From Acidimicrobiia bacterium UBA5794 (GTDB taxonomy: Bacteria > Actinomycetota > Acidimicrobiia > Spongiisociales > UBA5794), in assembly GCA_002418265.1 (NCBI GenBank), contig DIDS01000010.1, forward strand, positions 93,785-157,784: 64,000 nt of DNA, in the 5' to 3' direction. This document shows positions 26,000 to 34,829 of this stretch, piece by piece (positions within the stretch are counted from its first letter, which is position 1; every line of letters begins with the position of its first letter). Below the pieces are notes generated by a model that was given only the letters and a program-made list of their open reading frames with translations, searched no databases and had not been told where the DNA came from. Made by a program: the position numbers and the translations under genes.

Positions 26000-27406
26000 A
26001 TGACCACGGTCGACATTGATCTTGGGAGCTATCAGCTTGGGTGGCACGACAGCCAAGATGAGTACATCTACAAGCCTGAGAAGGGTTTGACCGAGCAGCT
26101 CATTCGCGACATGTCCAAGATGAAGGGTGAGCCCGAGTGGATGCTTGCCTTCCGTCTCAAGGCATACCAGCGGTTCCTGCGCAAGCCGACACCGCAGTGG
26201 GGTGGTGGTGGTCGCCTCGACGAGATCGACTACGACGACATCTACTACTACATCAAGCCGATGGAGGGGCAGGCCAAAGACTGGGACATGGTTCCCGAGT
26301 CGATCAAGGACACGTACGAAAAGCTTGGTATTCCTGAAGCCGAACGGAAATATCTCGCGGGTGTCACTGCCCAGTACGAGTCGGAAGTGGTCTATCACCG
26401 CAATCGTGAAGACCTCGAGGCGTTGGGTGTCCTTTTCTCCGACATGGATACCGCGGTCCGGGAGTATCCAGAGCTCGTCCAGGAATACTTCGGGACGGTC
26501 ATTCCACCCAACGACAACAAGTTTGCAGCGCTCAACTCTGCCGTGTGGTCTGGCGGATCGTTCATCTATGTGCCGCCGGGTGTTCATCTTGAACAGCCGC
26601 TTCAGGCATATTTCCGTATCAATGCCGAGAGCATGGGACAGTTCGAGCGGACGTTGATCATCGTTGACGAGGGTGCCTACTGCCACTACGTCGAAGGCTG
26701 CTCAGCTCCCACCTATTCAAACGACTCGCTCCATGCCGCCGTGGTCGAGGTCATTGTCAAAGAGGGTGGCCGCTGTCGCTACACCACGATCCAGAACTGG
26801 TCAAACAACGTACTGAACCTGGTGACGAAACGGGCTGCGGCGTACAAGAATGCGACCATGGAATGGATTGATGGGAACCTTGGTTCCGGTCTGACCATGA
26901 AGTACCCGGCGGTCTGGCTGATGGAGGAAGGCGCCCACGGAGAGGTCCTGTCCATCGCGTTCGCCAACACCGGCCAGGTTCTCGATGCCGGCGCCAAGAT
27001 GGTGCATGTCGCCCCGAACACCACCTCGCTCATCACCTCCAAATCGATCAGCAAGGGTGGCGGCCGCTCGATGTATCGCGGTCTTGTGCGCGTCGAGGAA
27101 GGTGCCGAAAACGCCAAGGCCTTCGTTCGCTGTGATGCGCTCCTGCTCGATGAAGATTCTCGTTCTGACACCTACCCGTACATGGAGGTTGAGGAATCCA
27201 ACATCGACATCGGACATGAGGCGACGGTTTCCAAGGTTGGTGAGGATCAGCTGTTCTACCTCATGAGCCGAGGATTGACCGAGGAACAGGCAACGACGAT
27301 GGTTGTTGCAGGCTTCATCGAGCCGATCGTCAAGGAACTGCCGATGGAATACGCCGTCGAGCTCAACCGCCTGATCGAACTCCAGATGGAAGGCTCCATC
27401 GGGTAG
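26000..27406 (+). CDS. sufB: Fe-S cluster assembly scaffold SufB
   Basis: 468 aa, the normal length. SufB marks: SEVVYHRNREDLEALGVLF, NDNKFAALNSAVWSGGSFIY, VPPGVHLEQPLQAYFRIN, EGCSAPTYSNDSLHAAVVEV (core Cys), RAAAYKNATMEWIDGNLGS and the C-terminal LMSRGLTEEQATTMVV. It forms the SufBC2D scaffold. Unusually for actinobacteria it stands alone: sufD and the rest are 11 kb downstream, separated by metal-transport, pseudouridine and DNA-repair genes. Confidence 0.95.
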   Translation: MTTVDIDLGSYQLGWHDSQDEYIYKPEKGLTEQLIRDMSKMKGEPEWMLAFRLKAYQRFLRKPTPQWGGGGRLDEIDYDDIYYYIKPMEGQAKDWDMVPESIKDTYEKLGIPEAERKYLAGVTAQYESEVVYHRNREDLEALGVLFSDMDTAVREYPELVQEYFGTVIPPNDNKFAALNSAVWSGGSFIYVPPGVHLEQPLQAYFRINAESMGQFERTLIIVDEGAYCHYVEGCSAPTYSNDSLHAAVVEVIVKEGGRCRYTTIQNWSNNVLNLVTKRAAAYKNATMEWIDGNLGSGLTMKYPAVWLMEEGAHGEVLSIAFANTGQVLDAGAKMVHVAPNTTSLITSKSISKGGGRSMYRGLVRVEEGAENAKAFVRCDALLLDEDSRSDTYPYMEVEESNIDIGHEATVSKVGEDQLFYLMSRGLTEEQATTMVVAGFIEPIVKELPMEYAVELNRLIELQMEGSIG

Positions 27407-27550
27407 AGCACCAGCCTTGATGGTGATGGGTTCGGCTGGAAGACTCTGTGAGTAGCGTCCGCTCACCAACTCTGATCCGGGCAAGTGACTGCTGATGGCA
27501 AGCTCGGTGAGGATCCCGCCGGACGACGTGATCTCTCAGAGAATGGGAAG

Positions 27551-27584
27551 TTTCAATAAGCACCCTCACTGGTACTGTGAAGGG
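27551..27584 (+). promoter_or_regulatory. putative promoter/operator of the metal-transport genes
   Basis: TTTCAA - 16 bp - TACTGT (27551-27578), overlapped by an imperfect dyad CCCTCAC...GTGAAGGG (27563-27584). Plausible as a metal-responsive operator, but no regulator gene lies nearby. The remainder of the 27407-27650 gap shows nothing I recognise. Confidence 0.3.
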
Positions 27585-27650
27585 ATCGACAAGTACACCG
27601 ACCGTACCCCACCAGCCGCAGGGCACTGATTCGAAAAGAGGATCACCGAC

Positions 27651-27884
27651 ATGACGACCGACACGACCACGCACACAATGCTCCGCGCCGAGGGCTTCTC
27701 CTGCCCCTCTTGTGTCCAGAAGATCGAAAAGCAGGTTGGCCAGCTCAAGGGTGTCGAGAATGTGAAGGTCCACTTCGCCTCTGCCCGCATCGAGGTCGAC
27801 CACGACGAGTCCAAGACCTCCGTCGATGACATTGTTGCCACCGTTGCCAAGGCTGGCTACAAGGCTGCGCCTTCGGCTTTCTGA
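27651..27884 (+). CDS. HMA-domain heavy-metal chaperone
   Basis: 77 aa, a single heavy-metal-associated domain: GFSCPSCVQKIEKQVGQL with the metal-binding CxxC at residues 18-21, VKVHFASARIEVDHD and a final GYKAA. Soluble carrier handing soft metal ions to a transporter. It has a GAGGA ribosome binding site and sits 127 nt before a P-type ATPase that lacks its own HMA domain, so it probably supplies that domain in trans. GC-rich codon choice resembles the ATPase rather than the flanking suf genes. Confidence 0.9.
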   Translation: MTTDTTTHTMLRAEGFSCPSCVQKIEKQVGQLKGVENVKVHFASARIEVDHDESKTSVDDIVATVAKAGYKAAPSAF

Positions 27885-28011
27885 TCCGTCGCTCGGCTGG
27901 CTCAGCGGATCCGGCCGAGCAGCTTTGACCCGATAGATTGGACTGTGGCCAGCCGGATCTCTGTCCCACGCCATCTCATCGGTTCCCACTGAACAACGAG
28001 GTGGCCCCAGC

Positions 28012-30057
28012 GTGAACAGTCTCCAAAAGTGGGTCCACGGGCACTGGTCCGTTCCCATCGTGTCGGGCGTGCTGATCCTCATCTCGTTTGGCCTGGAGTA
28101 CATCGCCGGGGGGGCATGGAATGCCACGCTCACGTCCCAGTGGTGGCTGGACGCCGGGGCCCATGCCACCCATACGGCCGGCGTGTTCACCCTGGCTGAC
28201 GCCTTCATGATCGCTGGCGCCGTCGTGGCTGGCTACAACATCGTTGTCAACGCCATCAATGCCCTGTTGGCCAAGCACGTCGGCATTGACCTGTTGGTCT
28301 CGATCGCTGCCATCGGCGCGATCATCATCGGCAACTTCTGGGAGGCCGCTGCTGTCACCTTCCTGTTTGCCGTCGGCCACACGCTCGAAGCGGCCACCAT
28401 GAACAAGACTCGATCTGCCCTGGCCGAGCTCGTCGCCATTGCACCGGACAACGCCATCGTCATGCGTGACGGTGAACAGCAGGAGGTACCCGCCCACCTG
28501 GTGAGGATGGGCGAGATCGTCCTCGTCAAGAACGGAGCCAAGGTCCCTGTGGACGGGCAGGTGGTTGCTGGCACCGGTGCCCTTGACGAATCCTCCATCA
28601 CCGGCGAGTCCATCCCGGTCGAGAAATCCAAGTCGGATCACGTCTTTGCAGGTACCGTCTCGCGCGGTGGCTTCATCCAGGTGTTGGCCACCGGCATCGG
28701 CGCGGACACCACCCTGGCCCGCATCATCCACCGCGTGGAAGAGGCCCAGGACGCCAAGGCCAAGACCCAGGCGTTCATCGACCGCTTCTCTCGCTGGTAC
28801 ACACCCGCCGTGATCATCCTCGCACTGGTGGCCGGACTCCTCACCCAGGATGTCGTGCTGGCCCTGACCTTACTGGTGATCGGCTGCCCGGGCGCGCTGG
28901 TCATCTCGATCCCAGTGGCGATCGTCGCCGGTATCGGTCGCGCTGCCCGCAACGGCATCCTCATCAAGGGCGGCGAATATCTTGAGACGGCGGCCAAGAT
29001 CTCGGCCGTTGCCGTGGACAAGACCGGGACCCTTACCGAGGGCAGGCCGCAGCTGACCGACGTTGTGGTCGTGGACCCAGCGTACGACCGCACGGAGGTT
29101 CTGCGCTGGGCGGCGGCCGCCGAGGCTGGCTCCGAGCATCCGCTCGCCCGTCCGATCCTCGACTCTGCGAAAGAGGAGGGCGTCGGTCCTGAGGGTATCC
29201 CCGGCGACGTTACCCCGGTGCCCGGTAAGGGCATCGTGTCTGATGTCGAGGGCCGTCAGGTGCTGATCGGCAACGCCGCCCTGTTGGTCGAGTACGGCAT
29301 CATCAACGAGGACGGTGCGACCAACCGAGCTGAAGAAGCCGCCGAGCAGCTCGCAGCCGAGGGCAAGACCCCGATGATCGTGGCCGTTGGCGGGACCGTG
29401 ATCGGCGTCGTCGCCGTCGCCGACCAGATTCGCGCGGATGCACCTGAGATGGTCAGGCGCCTTCATGATGCCGGCGTCAAGAAGGTCGTCATGCTCACCG
29501 GCGATACGCGGCTCGTCGCGGAGGCCATTGGCTCCAAGACCGGTATTGACGAGATCTACGCGTCCCTGTTGCCCGAGGACAAGCTTGACGCGGTCTCTGA
29601 ACTCCAGAGGAAGGGATACGTTGTTGCCATGGTCGGCGACGGGGTAAACGACGCCCCGGCCCTGGCCACCGCAAATATCGGTGTGGCGATGGGTGCAGCC
29701 GGTTCGGCCGTGGCCGTCGAGACCGCGGACATCGCGCTGATGGGCGACAACCTGCTCAAACTTCCGGAATCCATCAGCCTGGCCAAGCGCACCGTCAACG
29801 TGATGCGGCAGAACATCACAATCGCCCTGGTCACGGTGGTGCTGTTGCTGGCGGGCGTCTTCGCTGGCGGTGTGACCATGTCCATTGGCATGCTGGTCCA
29901 CGAAGCCTCCGTGCTGGTCGTGATCGCAAACGCCATGCGGCTGATGCGCAACCCCGAGGACGCCACCGTCATGGCAAAGGAGCTGCGCACCCCTTCGGAG
30001 ACATCATGGATCGTGGAGGATGACATCGACACCGCGACCGAGAAGGCAATCAGCTGA
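28012..30057 (+). CDS. heavy-metal P1B-type ATPase with CPG motif
   Basis: 681 aa, GTG start. ATPase marks: TGES (~198), phosphorylation site DKTGTLT (Asp 336), SEHPLA (HP locus), TGD and GDGVNDAPAL (~541). The membrane metal site reads GCPGALVIS (Cys 292-Pro-Gly) instead of the usual CPC, and the last helix reads MLVHEASVLVVIANAMRL, similar to the HD-G-tvLVvlNalRL of Zn/Cd/Pb exporters (P1B-2). No N-terminal metal-binding domain; the HMA gene upstream may replace it. The metal is not predictable with confidence. CTG-rich codon use differs from most neighbours, suggesting acquisition. Confidence 0.88.
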   Translation: MNSLQKWVHGHWSVPIVSGVLILISFGLEYIAGGAWNATLTSQWWLDAGAHATHTAGVFTLADAFMIAGAVVAGYNIVVNAINALLAKHVGIDLLVSIAAIGAIIIGNFWEAAAVTFLFAVGHTLEAATMNKTRSALAELVAIAPDNAIVMRDGEQQEVPAHLVRMGEIVLVKNGAKVPVDGQVVAGTGALDESSITGESIPVEKSKSDHVFAGTVSRGGFIQVLATGIGADTTLARIIHRVEEAQDAKAKTQAFIDRFSRWYTPAVIILALVAGLLTQDVVLALTLLVIGCPGALVISIPVAIVAGIGRAARNGILIKGGEYLETAAKISAVAVDKTGTLTEGRPQLTDVVVVDPAYDRTEVLRWAAAAEAGSEHPLARPILDSAKEEGVGPEGIPGDVTPVPGKGIVSDVEGRQVLIGNAALLVEYGIINEDGATNRAEEAAEQLAAEGKTPMIVAVGGTVIGVVAVADQIRADAPEMVRRLHDAGVKKVVMLTGDTRLVAEAIGSKTGIDEIYASLLPEDKLDAVSELQRKGYVVAMVGDGVNDAPALATANIGVAMGAAGSAVAVETADIALMGDNLLKLPESISLAKRTVNVMRQNITIALVTVVLLLAGVFAGGVTMSIGMLVHEASVLVVIANAMRLMRNPEDATVMAKELRTPSETSWIVEDDIDTATEKAIS

Positions 30058-30068
30058 CTGGTTGAGCC

Positions 30069-30096
30069 GGCAATGGTGACACGAAGGGCCATTGCC
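30069..30096 (+). terminator. hairpin after the P-type ATPase gene
   Basis: GGCAATGG (30069-30076) pairs with CCATTGCC (30089-30096) across a 12-nt loop, 12 nt past the stop and between two convergent genes. There is no U tract, so termination is only a possibility. Confidence 0.4.
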
Positions 30097-30144
30097 ACCG
30101 ACCCCATTGAATGTTCGGTGTGAACGTTCCGTTTGGACCTTCGG

Positions 30145-31074
30145 TCACGACTTCATGAGGCTGGTGTACTCGCGCGCCACCTGAGTGCCGAGTCGCGCGT
30201 TGTTGTTCACGAGTGCGATGTTGGCTGTGAGGCTGGCTCCCTTGGTGATCTCGACGATCCGTCCGAGCAAGAAAGGGGTTGCTTCCTTTCCGTGGACACC
30301 ATGGGCATCCATGTCGGCGAGTGCCTCTTCGATGATCACGCTGATATCTGCGGCGGGAATTTCGTCTTCAGCCGGGATCGGGTTGACGATCGCGACACCT
30401 CCGGTCAGGCCAAGCCGCCATTTGGTAACCATCAACGCAGCGAGGTCGGCTGGGGTGTCGAGCATCATCGGGGCCGCGTGACCGCTGTTACGCGAGAAGA
30501 ATGCCGGGAATTCGTCGGTTCCGTAGGCAACGACCGGTACCCCGAGTGTTTCGAGTGCCTCAAGCGTGAGCCCGATATCGAGAATCGACTTCACGCCGGC
30601 TGAGACCACCGCGACGTTGGTCAGGGACAGTTCCGTCAGATCGGCGCTGACGTCGTAGGTTCGTTCCGCACCCCGATGCACGCCACCGATACCGCCGGTG
30701 ACAAACACCGAGATACCTGCCAACGCAGCCAGGCGCATGGTCGAGGCGACGGTGGTTGCACCGTGGATGCCTTGTGACACGGCATACGGAAGGTCGCGTG
30801 TGCTGATCTTGGACACGTCGGGGCTGGTTGCGAGGAGGTGTAGGTCGTCGTCGGTCAGTCCTACCCGGGGGCTGCCGTCGAGGACCGCGATCGTGGCCGG
30901 AACGGCTCCACCTTCGCGGATGATCCTTTCAACGTCGGTAGCCATTTCGACATTCTGCGGGTATGGCATTCCGTGGCTGATGATCGTGCTTTCGAGTGCA
31001 ACAACGGGGGTCTGGTCACTCAATGCCCGGGCCACTTCATCGGTGAGGACAAGGTCAGGATGTGGGGTGGTCAT
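30145..31074 (-). CDS. psuG: pseudouridine-5'-phosphate glycosidase
   Basis: 309 aa, the family length. Splits pseudouridine 5'-phosphate to uracil and ribose 5-phosphate. Motifs: VVALESTIISHGMPYPQN, ATIAVLDGSPRVGL, ISTRDLPYAVSQGIHGATTV, VFVTGGIGGVHRG, DLTEL, VVSAGVKSILDI, NPIPAEDEIP and ATPFLLGRI. Its ATG overlaps the stop of the upstream kinase gene by 4 nt, so the pair forms a two-step pseudouridine-degradation operon. Confidence 0.95.
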   Translation of the reverse strand: MTTPHPDLVLTDEVARALSDQTPVVALESTIISHGMPYPQNVEMATDVERIIREGGAVPATIAVLDGSPRVGLTDDDLHLLATSPDVSKISTRDLPYAVSQGIHGATTVASTMRLAALAGISVFVTGGIGGVHRGAERTYDVSADLTELSLTNVAVVSAGVKSILDIGLTLEALETLGVPVVAYGTDEFPAFFSRNSGHAAPMMLDTPADLAALMVTKWRLGLTGGVAIVNPIPAEDEIPAADISVIIEEALADMDAHGVHGKEATPFLLGRIVEITKGASLTANIALVNNNARLGTQVAREYTSLMKS

Positions 31075-32168
31075 TGTTGTTCCTCCTGGTTGAGTGCGGC
31101 CTGGACCAGCCGCGGGGTCAGATCGGGTCGTACGGTGTGCGAACTGGCGATGGTCAAAGCGGCGGCTGCGTGGCCGAATCGGGCCGCTTCCTCGGGTGAG
31201 CCACCCCTGAGCAGCACATGACAGAACGCGCCAAGCATGGAGTCGCCTGCACCGCTGACGTCCTCCACAGTGGTCGGTATGGCCGGGATTTCGATGATGT
31301 CGTTGGCAGTGCTGAGCATTGAGCCGCGCTCGCCAAGACGGACCCAGACCAGCTCGACGCCGCGGTCGTGCAGGGCCCGCGCTGCGGTTCGCACCTGCCG
31401 GTCAGTGCGTGTCGGCAGGTCAGTGAGTGCCGCGAGTTCGTCGCGGTTGGGCGTAACGGCATGCAGTCGGTCATCGATCGCGTCCTTGAGCTGAGCCGCC
31501 TTCGGCACACTCACGGGTTCGAAGATGGTGCGAACGCCTGCGGACAGATCCAGTGCGTACTCGAGGGCATTGAGGCTCAGATTGCCGTCAACGACCACCA
31601 CTCCGGCGGCCCGGATCACGTCACGAGCGTTGTGGAGTTGCTCGGGCCCGAGCTCGGCCGTCGTTTCCATGTCAGCGATCGCGACGATGAGTTCACCATC
31701 GACATCGAGCACTGCCGTGTAGGTGCCGGTCGGGCCATCCGTCCGCGCCACATACTCAACACGTACCCCGGCTGCCGCGGTGTGGTCGAGCAGATTGTCA
31801 CCCATCGGGTCACGGCCCACGATGCTGATCAGGTGCACACGGTCACCGAGTCTGGCGATGTTTTCGGCGATGTTCCGCGCAACACCCCCCGGCGCCATCG
31901 AGCCATGACCGGGATTGCTGGTCTGGCTTGTCGCCGGAGCCTTGCTACGGGCCTTGAGGTCGACGTTGGCTCCGCCGATCACGACGGCTCCGGGCCGATC
32001 GGCAAGCACATAGCCACGGCCGAGGATCACACCCTTCTTGCCAAGATTGGACAGATGCACGTTGATGGAGGCACGACTGGTTCCAAGCGTCTTGGCCAGC
32101 GCGTCGGTTCCCATCAGCGGATCGCGCCGTATCAAGTCGACGATCTGTTGTTCCCGTTCGGTAAGCAC
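31071..32168 (-). CDS. psuK: PfkB-family pseudouridine kinase with N-terminal helix-turn-helix
   Basis: 365 aa, GTG start at 32168. Residues ~1-55 form a winged helix-turn-helix (TEREQQIVDLIRRDPLMGTD, ASINVHLSNLGKKG). The rest is a PfkB sugar kinase: VVIGGANVDLKARS, GGVARNIAENIARLG and the anion-hole/catalytic DVSGAGDSMLGAF. HTH-PfkB fusions next to psuG are the usual pseudouridine kinase form. The DNA-binding domain suggests autoregulation; AAGGTGC occurs twice just upstream, the second copy running into the GTG. Confidence 0.88.
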   Translation of the reverse strand: MLTEREQQIVDLIRRDPLMGTDALAKTLGTSRASINVHLSNLGKKGVILGRGYVLADRPGAVVIGGANVDLKARSKAPATSQTSNPGHGSMAPGGVARNIAENIARLGDRVHLISIVGRDPMGDNLLDHTAAAGVRVEYVARTDGPTGTYTAVLDVDGELIVAIADMETTAELGPEQLHNARDVIRAAGVVVVDGNLSLNALEYALDLSAGVRTIFEPVSVPKAAQLKDAIDDRLHAVTPNRDELAALTDLPTRTDRQVRTAARALHDRGVELVWVRLGERGSMLSTANDIIEIPAIPTTVEDVSGAGDSMLGAFCHVLLRGGSPEEAARFGHAAAALTIASSHTVRPDLTPRLVQAALNQEEQQ

Positions 32169-32174
32169 CTTATG

Positions 32175-32180
32175 AGTCTA
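32175..32180 (-). promoter_or_regulatory. leaderless promoter -10 of psuK
   Basis: Minus-strand TAGACT, six bases before GTG 32168. A direct repeat of AAGGTGC straddles it. Confidence 0.5.
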
Positions 32181-32338
32181 AGGCACCTTTACTGGAGTAA
32201 GCAAATGGGTTGATTGGCGATTCACGCTCCGATCGGCGAGGAAAGCAGGCGAGCCGGTGAGCGATCTGTGGTGTTCGAATGTGCGGTATCCCCTTTGTTG
32301 GTGACAGGTGGAACCAGAATGATTGCAAGCAGCGTCAT

Positions 32339-32830
32339 ATGGTCATGAGACACCAACCGTCGACTCGAGTCGCGATAACGTTGCTTGTAGTAGGAGCGCT
32401 CATTGCGGGGTGTGGGACGGATGCCACCGAACCCGGACCCTTGGCCACCATCAGCACACTCCCTGGGTCCGCTGTGGACCTTCCGCCCGACATGGCGGCA
32501 ACTGGGATGGAAGTCGCGCCGATCATGCTTGAAGATGCGATCTCGCAATCAGATGCGATCGCTATCGCTGCCAAGGAGTATGGTCTGCGTTACGAAGGTG
32601 GTGTCGTTGATGCCTATCTGGTCAGCCTGACCGATCCGGGTACGCTGCGTGGAGAGTCCCCGATTCGCGACCGTGCTGTGTGGCTCGTCCACTACTCGGG
32701 GCTCGCGATCCCCTACACCGGACCGATCATGCCTGACGGCACCCCAGCAGAAGGTGGAACGATTGACGAGGCCTACGTTGTCCTGGACGCCATCACAGGC
32801 GAGTGGCTCTTCACACAGGAAAGTGGCTGA
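32339..32830 (+). CDS. small predicted lipoprotein, unknown function
   Basis: About 163 aa from ATG 32339 (ATG 32345 also possible). Signal segment TRVAITLLVVGALIAGC with a lipobox Cys, then a short linker and a domain with alternating polar and hydrophobic strands (MLEDAISQSDAIAIAAKEYG; AVWLVHYSGLAIPYTGP; AYVVLDAITGEWLF), reminiscent of small PepSY-like domains but without a match I can claim. It is exported and membrane anchored. It stands alone between psuK (divergent) and a HAD gene. Confidence 0.65.
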   Translation: MVMRHQPSTRVAITLLVVGALIAGCGTDATEPGPLATISTLPGSAVDLPPDMAATGMEVAPIMLEDAISQSDAIAIAAKEYGLRYEGGVVDAYLVSLTDPGTLRGESPIRDRAVWLVHYSGLAIPYTGPIMPDGTPAEGGTIDEAYVVLDAITGEWLFTQESG

Positions 32831-32929
32831 CGCTCATTGGTGTCGAGCGACATGGGGACGAATGATTCGATCTTCGGGTTGTAATCTTCGGGTTGTACAG
32901 GGATCAGAGAGCTTCGACACCCGGCTCTT

Positions 32930-32935
32930 TATGAT
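32930..32935 (+). promoter_or_regulatory. putative leaderless -10 of the HAD gene
   Basis: TATGAT, eight bases before ATG 32944. Confidence 0.4.
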
Positions 32936-32943
32936 GGCTCGAT

Positions 32944-33582
32944 ATGAAAGCGCTCTTGTTCGACCTTGACTGGACCTTGGTCGATATTCAGGGTTATACC
33001 GATTACGGCACCGCCCTTGAAGACGTCAGGGAGCTGGTCGGGGAGTGGGCCGATGTGGGCGTCCCGGACACGAGTTGGGATGCACCGGCGAGGATCTGTA
33101 TGGAGGCGCTCGTGGCCCTGGCTGGCGACTCCCGCTGGCAAGCCCTGTCCGACGCCATCGAACGTCATGAACTAGCAGCAGTGCCGCAGTCCACCCCGAT
33201 GACGGGGCTTGAACGTCTCATTGACACCGTCTCGGACACGCCGGTCGCAGTCGTCACCCTGATGGGGCCCGAAGCGGCGCGCCTGGCGCTGGCGACGCAC
33301 GAGGTTCCTTTCACGACGGTCGTTGGTCGCCATCATGATCTGCGACCAAAACCCGCTCCCGATCAGATCATCGAAGCATGCCGCCTCTTGGGCGTGCCTC
33401 CTTCGGATACCACGATGATCGGCGATTCCACCTGGGACATGGAAGCCGCCTACGCAGCGAGGGCTGGCTTCATCGGTATCACCAACCATCGGCCTTCCGA
33501 GTTCGCACCCGGGACCGTGACGGTCGCCGACCTGACCGAGCTCTCGCACCACCTCGCATCATCTGAATCGAGACATCACTGA
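32944..33582 (+). CDS. HAD-superfamily phosphatase-like hydrolase
   Basis: 212 aa. All four HAD motifs: LLFDLDWTLVD (nucleophile Asp; Trp replaces the common Gly), VVTLMG (Thr of motif II), RPKPAPD (Lys of motif III) and IGDSTWDMEAAYAARAG (motif IV). A helical cap follows motif I, as in phosphoglycolate-phosphatase/beta-phosphoglucomutase types. The substrate is unknown. Confidence 0.85.
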   Translation: MKALLFDLDWTLVDIQGYTDYGTALEDVRELVGEWADVGVPDTSWDAPARICMEALVALAGDSRWQALSDAIERHELAAVPQSTPMTGLERLIDTVSDTPVAVVTLMGPEAARLALATHEVPFTTVVGRHHDLRPKPAPDQIIEACRLLGVPPSDTTMIGDSTWDMEAAYAARAGFIGITNHRPSEFAPGTVTVADLTELSHHLASSESRHH

Positions 33583-33703
33583 ACTGTTTCGCTGGATGTC
33601 GCCCAGAATAAAAGCCCGCGTACCCAGGGTATGTTCTGGCTGGAACAGCACATTGACCGTGGCGGTGGGTTGGGGCCCAAAGAACGAGTGAACCGGTTGC
33701 AGG

Positions 33704-33709
33704 TAGCCT
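33704..33709 (+). promoter_or_regulatory. leaderless promoter -10 of nucS
   Basis: TAGCCT, eight bases before ATG 33718. Confidence 0.45.
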
Positions 33710-33717
33710 GCGGCGCG

Positions 33718-34377
33718 ATGCGAATTCGAGTAGCTGAATGCACGGTGCGGTACGAGGGGCGTCTCAACGCGTATCTCCCTCAAGCCACGAGGCTTGTGAT
33801 GGTGAAAGCCGACGGTTGTGTCGCGGTTCACGCGGACGGTGGTGCCTACAAACCACTCAACTGGATGAATGCCCCCAACACGTTCACCGAGGAAGGAACG
33901 TCGTGGATCGTGATGAACCCGAAAGGGGAACGACTCACGATCGAGTTCGGAGAAATTCACTTCGAAACCTCCCTCGAGATGGGGGAGGACCCCGGATTGC
34001 AGAAAGATGGCGTCGAGCTCGAACTCCAACGGCTTCTTGCGGAACGCCCCGAGTCCTTCGGTGAGGGTATGACGCTCATCCGACGCGAGTATCAAACACC
34101 GATCGGGCCGGTGGATCTTCTCTGCAGGGATTCCGCGGGGAACACCGTCGCGATCGAGATCAAACGCCGGGGGGAGATTGACGGCGTGGAACAGCTCACG
34201 CGATACCTCGAATTTCTCAACCGGGATGGCCGCCTCGCTCCGGTTCGCGGCATCTTCGCTGCCCAGGTCATCAAACCGCAGGCAAAGACTCTCGCACTCG
34301 ACAGGGGCATTGCCTGTGTTGAGGTTGACTATGACGCACTCAGGGGCAGTGAGTCAGACGTTATGCGTCTCTTCTGA
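33718..34377 (+). CDS. nucS: mismatch-specific endonuclease NucS (EndoMS)
   Basis: 219 aa from ATG 33718. N-terminal DNA-binding half (MRIRVAECTVRYEGRLNAYL, VHADGGAYKPLNWMN), then a RecB-like nuclease domain with GPVDLLC and VAIEIKRRG supplying the Asp and Glu-x-Lys catalytic residues. C-terminal DYDALRG. NucS performs the non-canonical mismatch repair of actinobacteria and some archaea that lack MutS/MutL, consistent with the proposed host group. Confidence 0.93.
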   Translation: MRIRVAECTVRYEGRLNAYLPQATRLVMVKADGCVAVHADGGAYKPLNWMNAPNTFTEEGTSWIVMNPKGERLTIEFGEIHFETSLEMGEDPGLQKDGVELELQRLLAERPESFGEGMTLIRREYQTPIGPVDLLCRDSAGNTVAIEIKRRGEIDGVEQLTRYLEFLNRDGRLAPVRGIFAAQVIKPQAKTLALDRGIACVEVDYDALRGSESDVMRLF

Positions 34378-34384
34378 GAGGTTT

Positions 34385-34789
34385 CTATAGGTCGTTCGTC
34401 AACGTGAGGACGGGCACCGACGCAAGCTCCTTCAGCAGCGCCGTGCGGGCAGCCTCCCACGGCTGATGCAACGCACACTGGTCAAGACCCCCGCACGGTC
34501 CACCCCGTAGGACGCATGTCTCGGTATCGGTCTGGCCTTCGACCGCCTCAATGAGGTCAAGCACGCTGATCGTCTCAGGATCTGTGGCCAGCACATAGCC
34601 ACCAGTCGGACCACGTTTGGAGTCCACCCACCCCATCTTGACCAGTGGTGACATGATTTGGGGCAGGTAGGTTTGGGTGGTGTTGATTGCGGCGGCAAGG
34701 TCCGAGGATTGCATTGAACCCCTGGCATCACGCAGTGTGTGGAGTGCCTCGACGGCGAGCCCCGTCCGTTTCTGTATTGCGAATTTCAC
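34385..34789 (-). CDS. Rrf2-family transcriptional regulator
   Basis: 134 aa, GTG start. Winged-helix Rrf2 fold: YLPQIMSPLVKMGWVDSKRGPTGGY. It carries the three-cysteine Fe-S signature (Cys 92, 99, 105; C-x6-C-x5-C), near IscR/NsrR spacing, so it probably senses Fe-S status or NO. No gene lies divergent to it; the sigma gene ends just upstream on the same strand. A 9-bp inverted repeat spans its own start, suggesting autoregulation. Regulation of the suf units here is possible but unproven. Confidence 0.9.
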   Translation of the reverse strand: MKFAIQKRTGLAVEALHTLRDARGSMQSSDLAAAINTTQTYLPQIMSPLVKMGWVDSKRGPTGGYVLATDPETISVLDLIEAVEGQTDTETCVLRGGPCGGLDQCALHQPWEAARTALLKELASVPVLTLTNDL

Positions 34790-34822
34790 AGTTTATGAGT
34801 CTAGAACATAACGAACTGTGAA
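34785..34822 (-). promoter_or_regulatory. inverted-repeat operator over the Rrf2 promoter
   Basis: TTCACAGTT (34785-34793) and AACTGTGAA (34814-34822), perfect 9-bp arms with a 20-bp spacer. They flank the minus-strand -10 TAGACT (34798-34803), which stands eight bases before GTG 34789. One arm covers the start codon. Confidence 0.55.
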
Positions 34823-34829
34823 TGTGGAC

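Noticed and set aside
27495..27629. 44-codon ORF between sufB and the HMA gene
   Set aside because: No ribosome binding site, overlaps the best promoter candidate, no recognisable composition.
28870..29901. 343-codon minus-strand ORF inside the P-type ATPase gene
   Set aside because: Shadow of a gene with all ATPase motifs.
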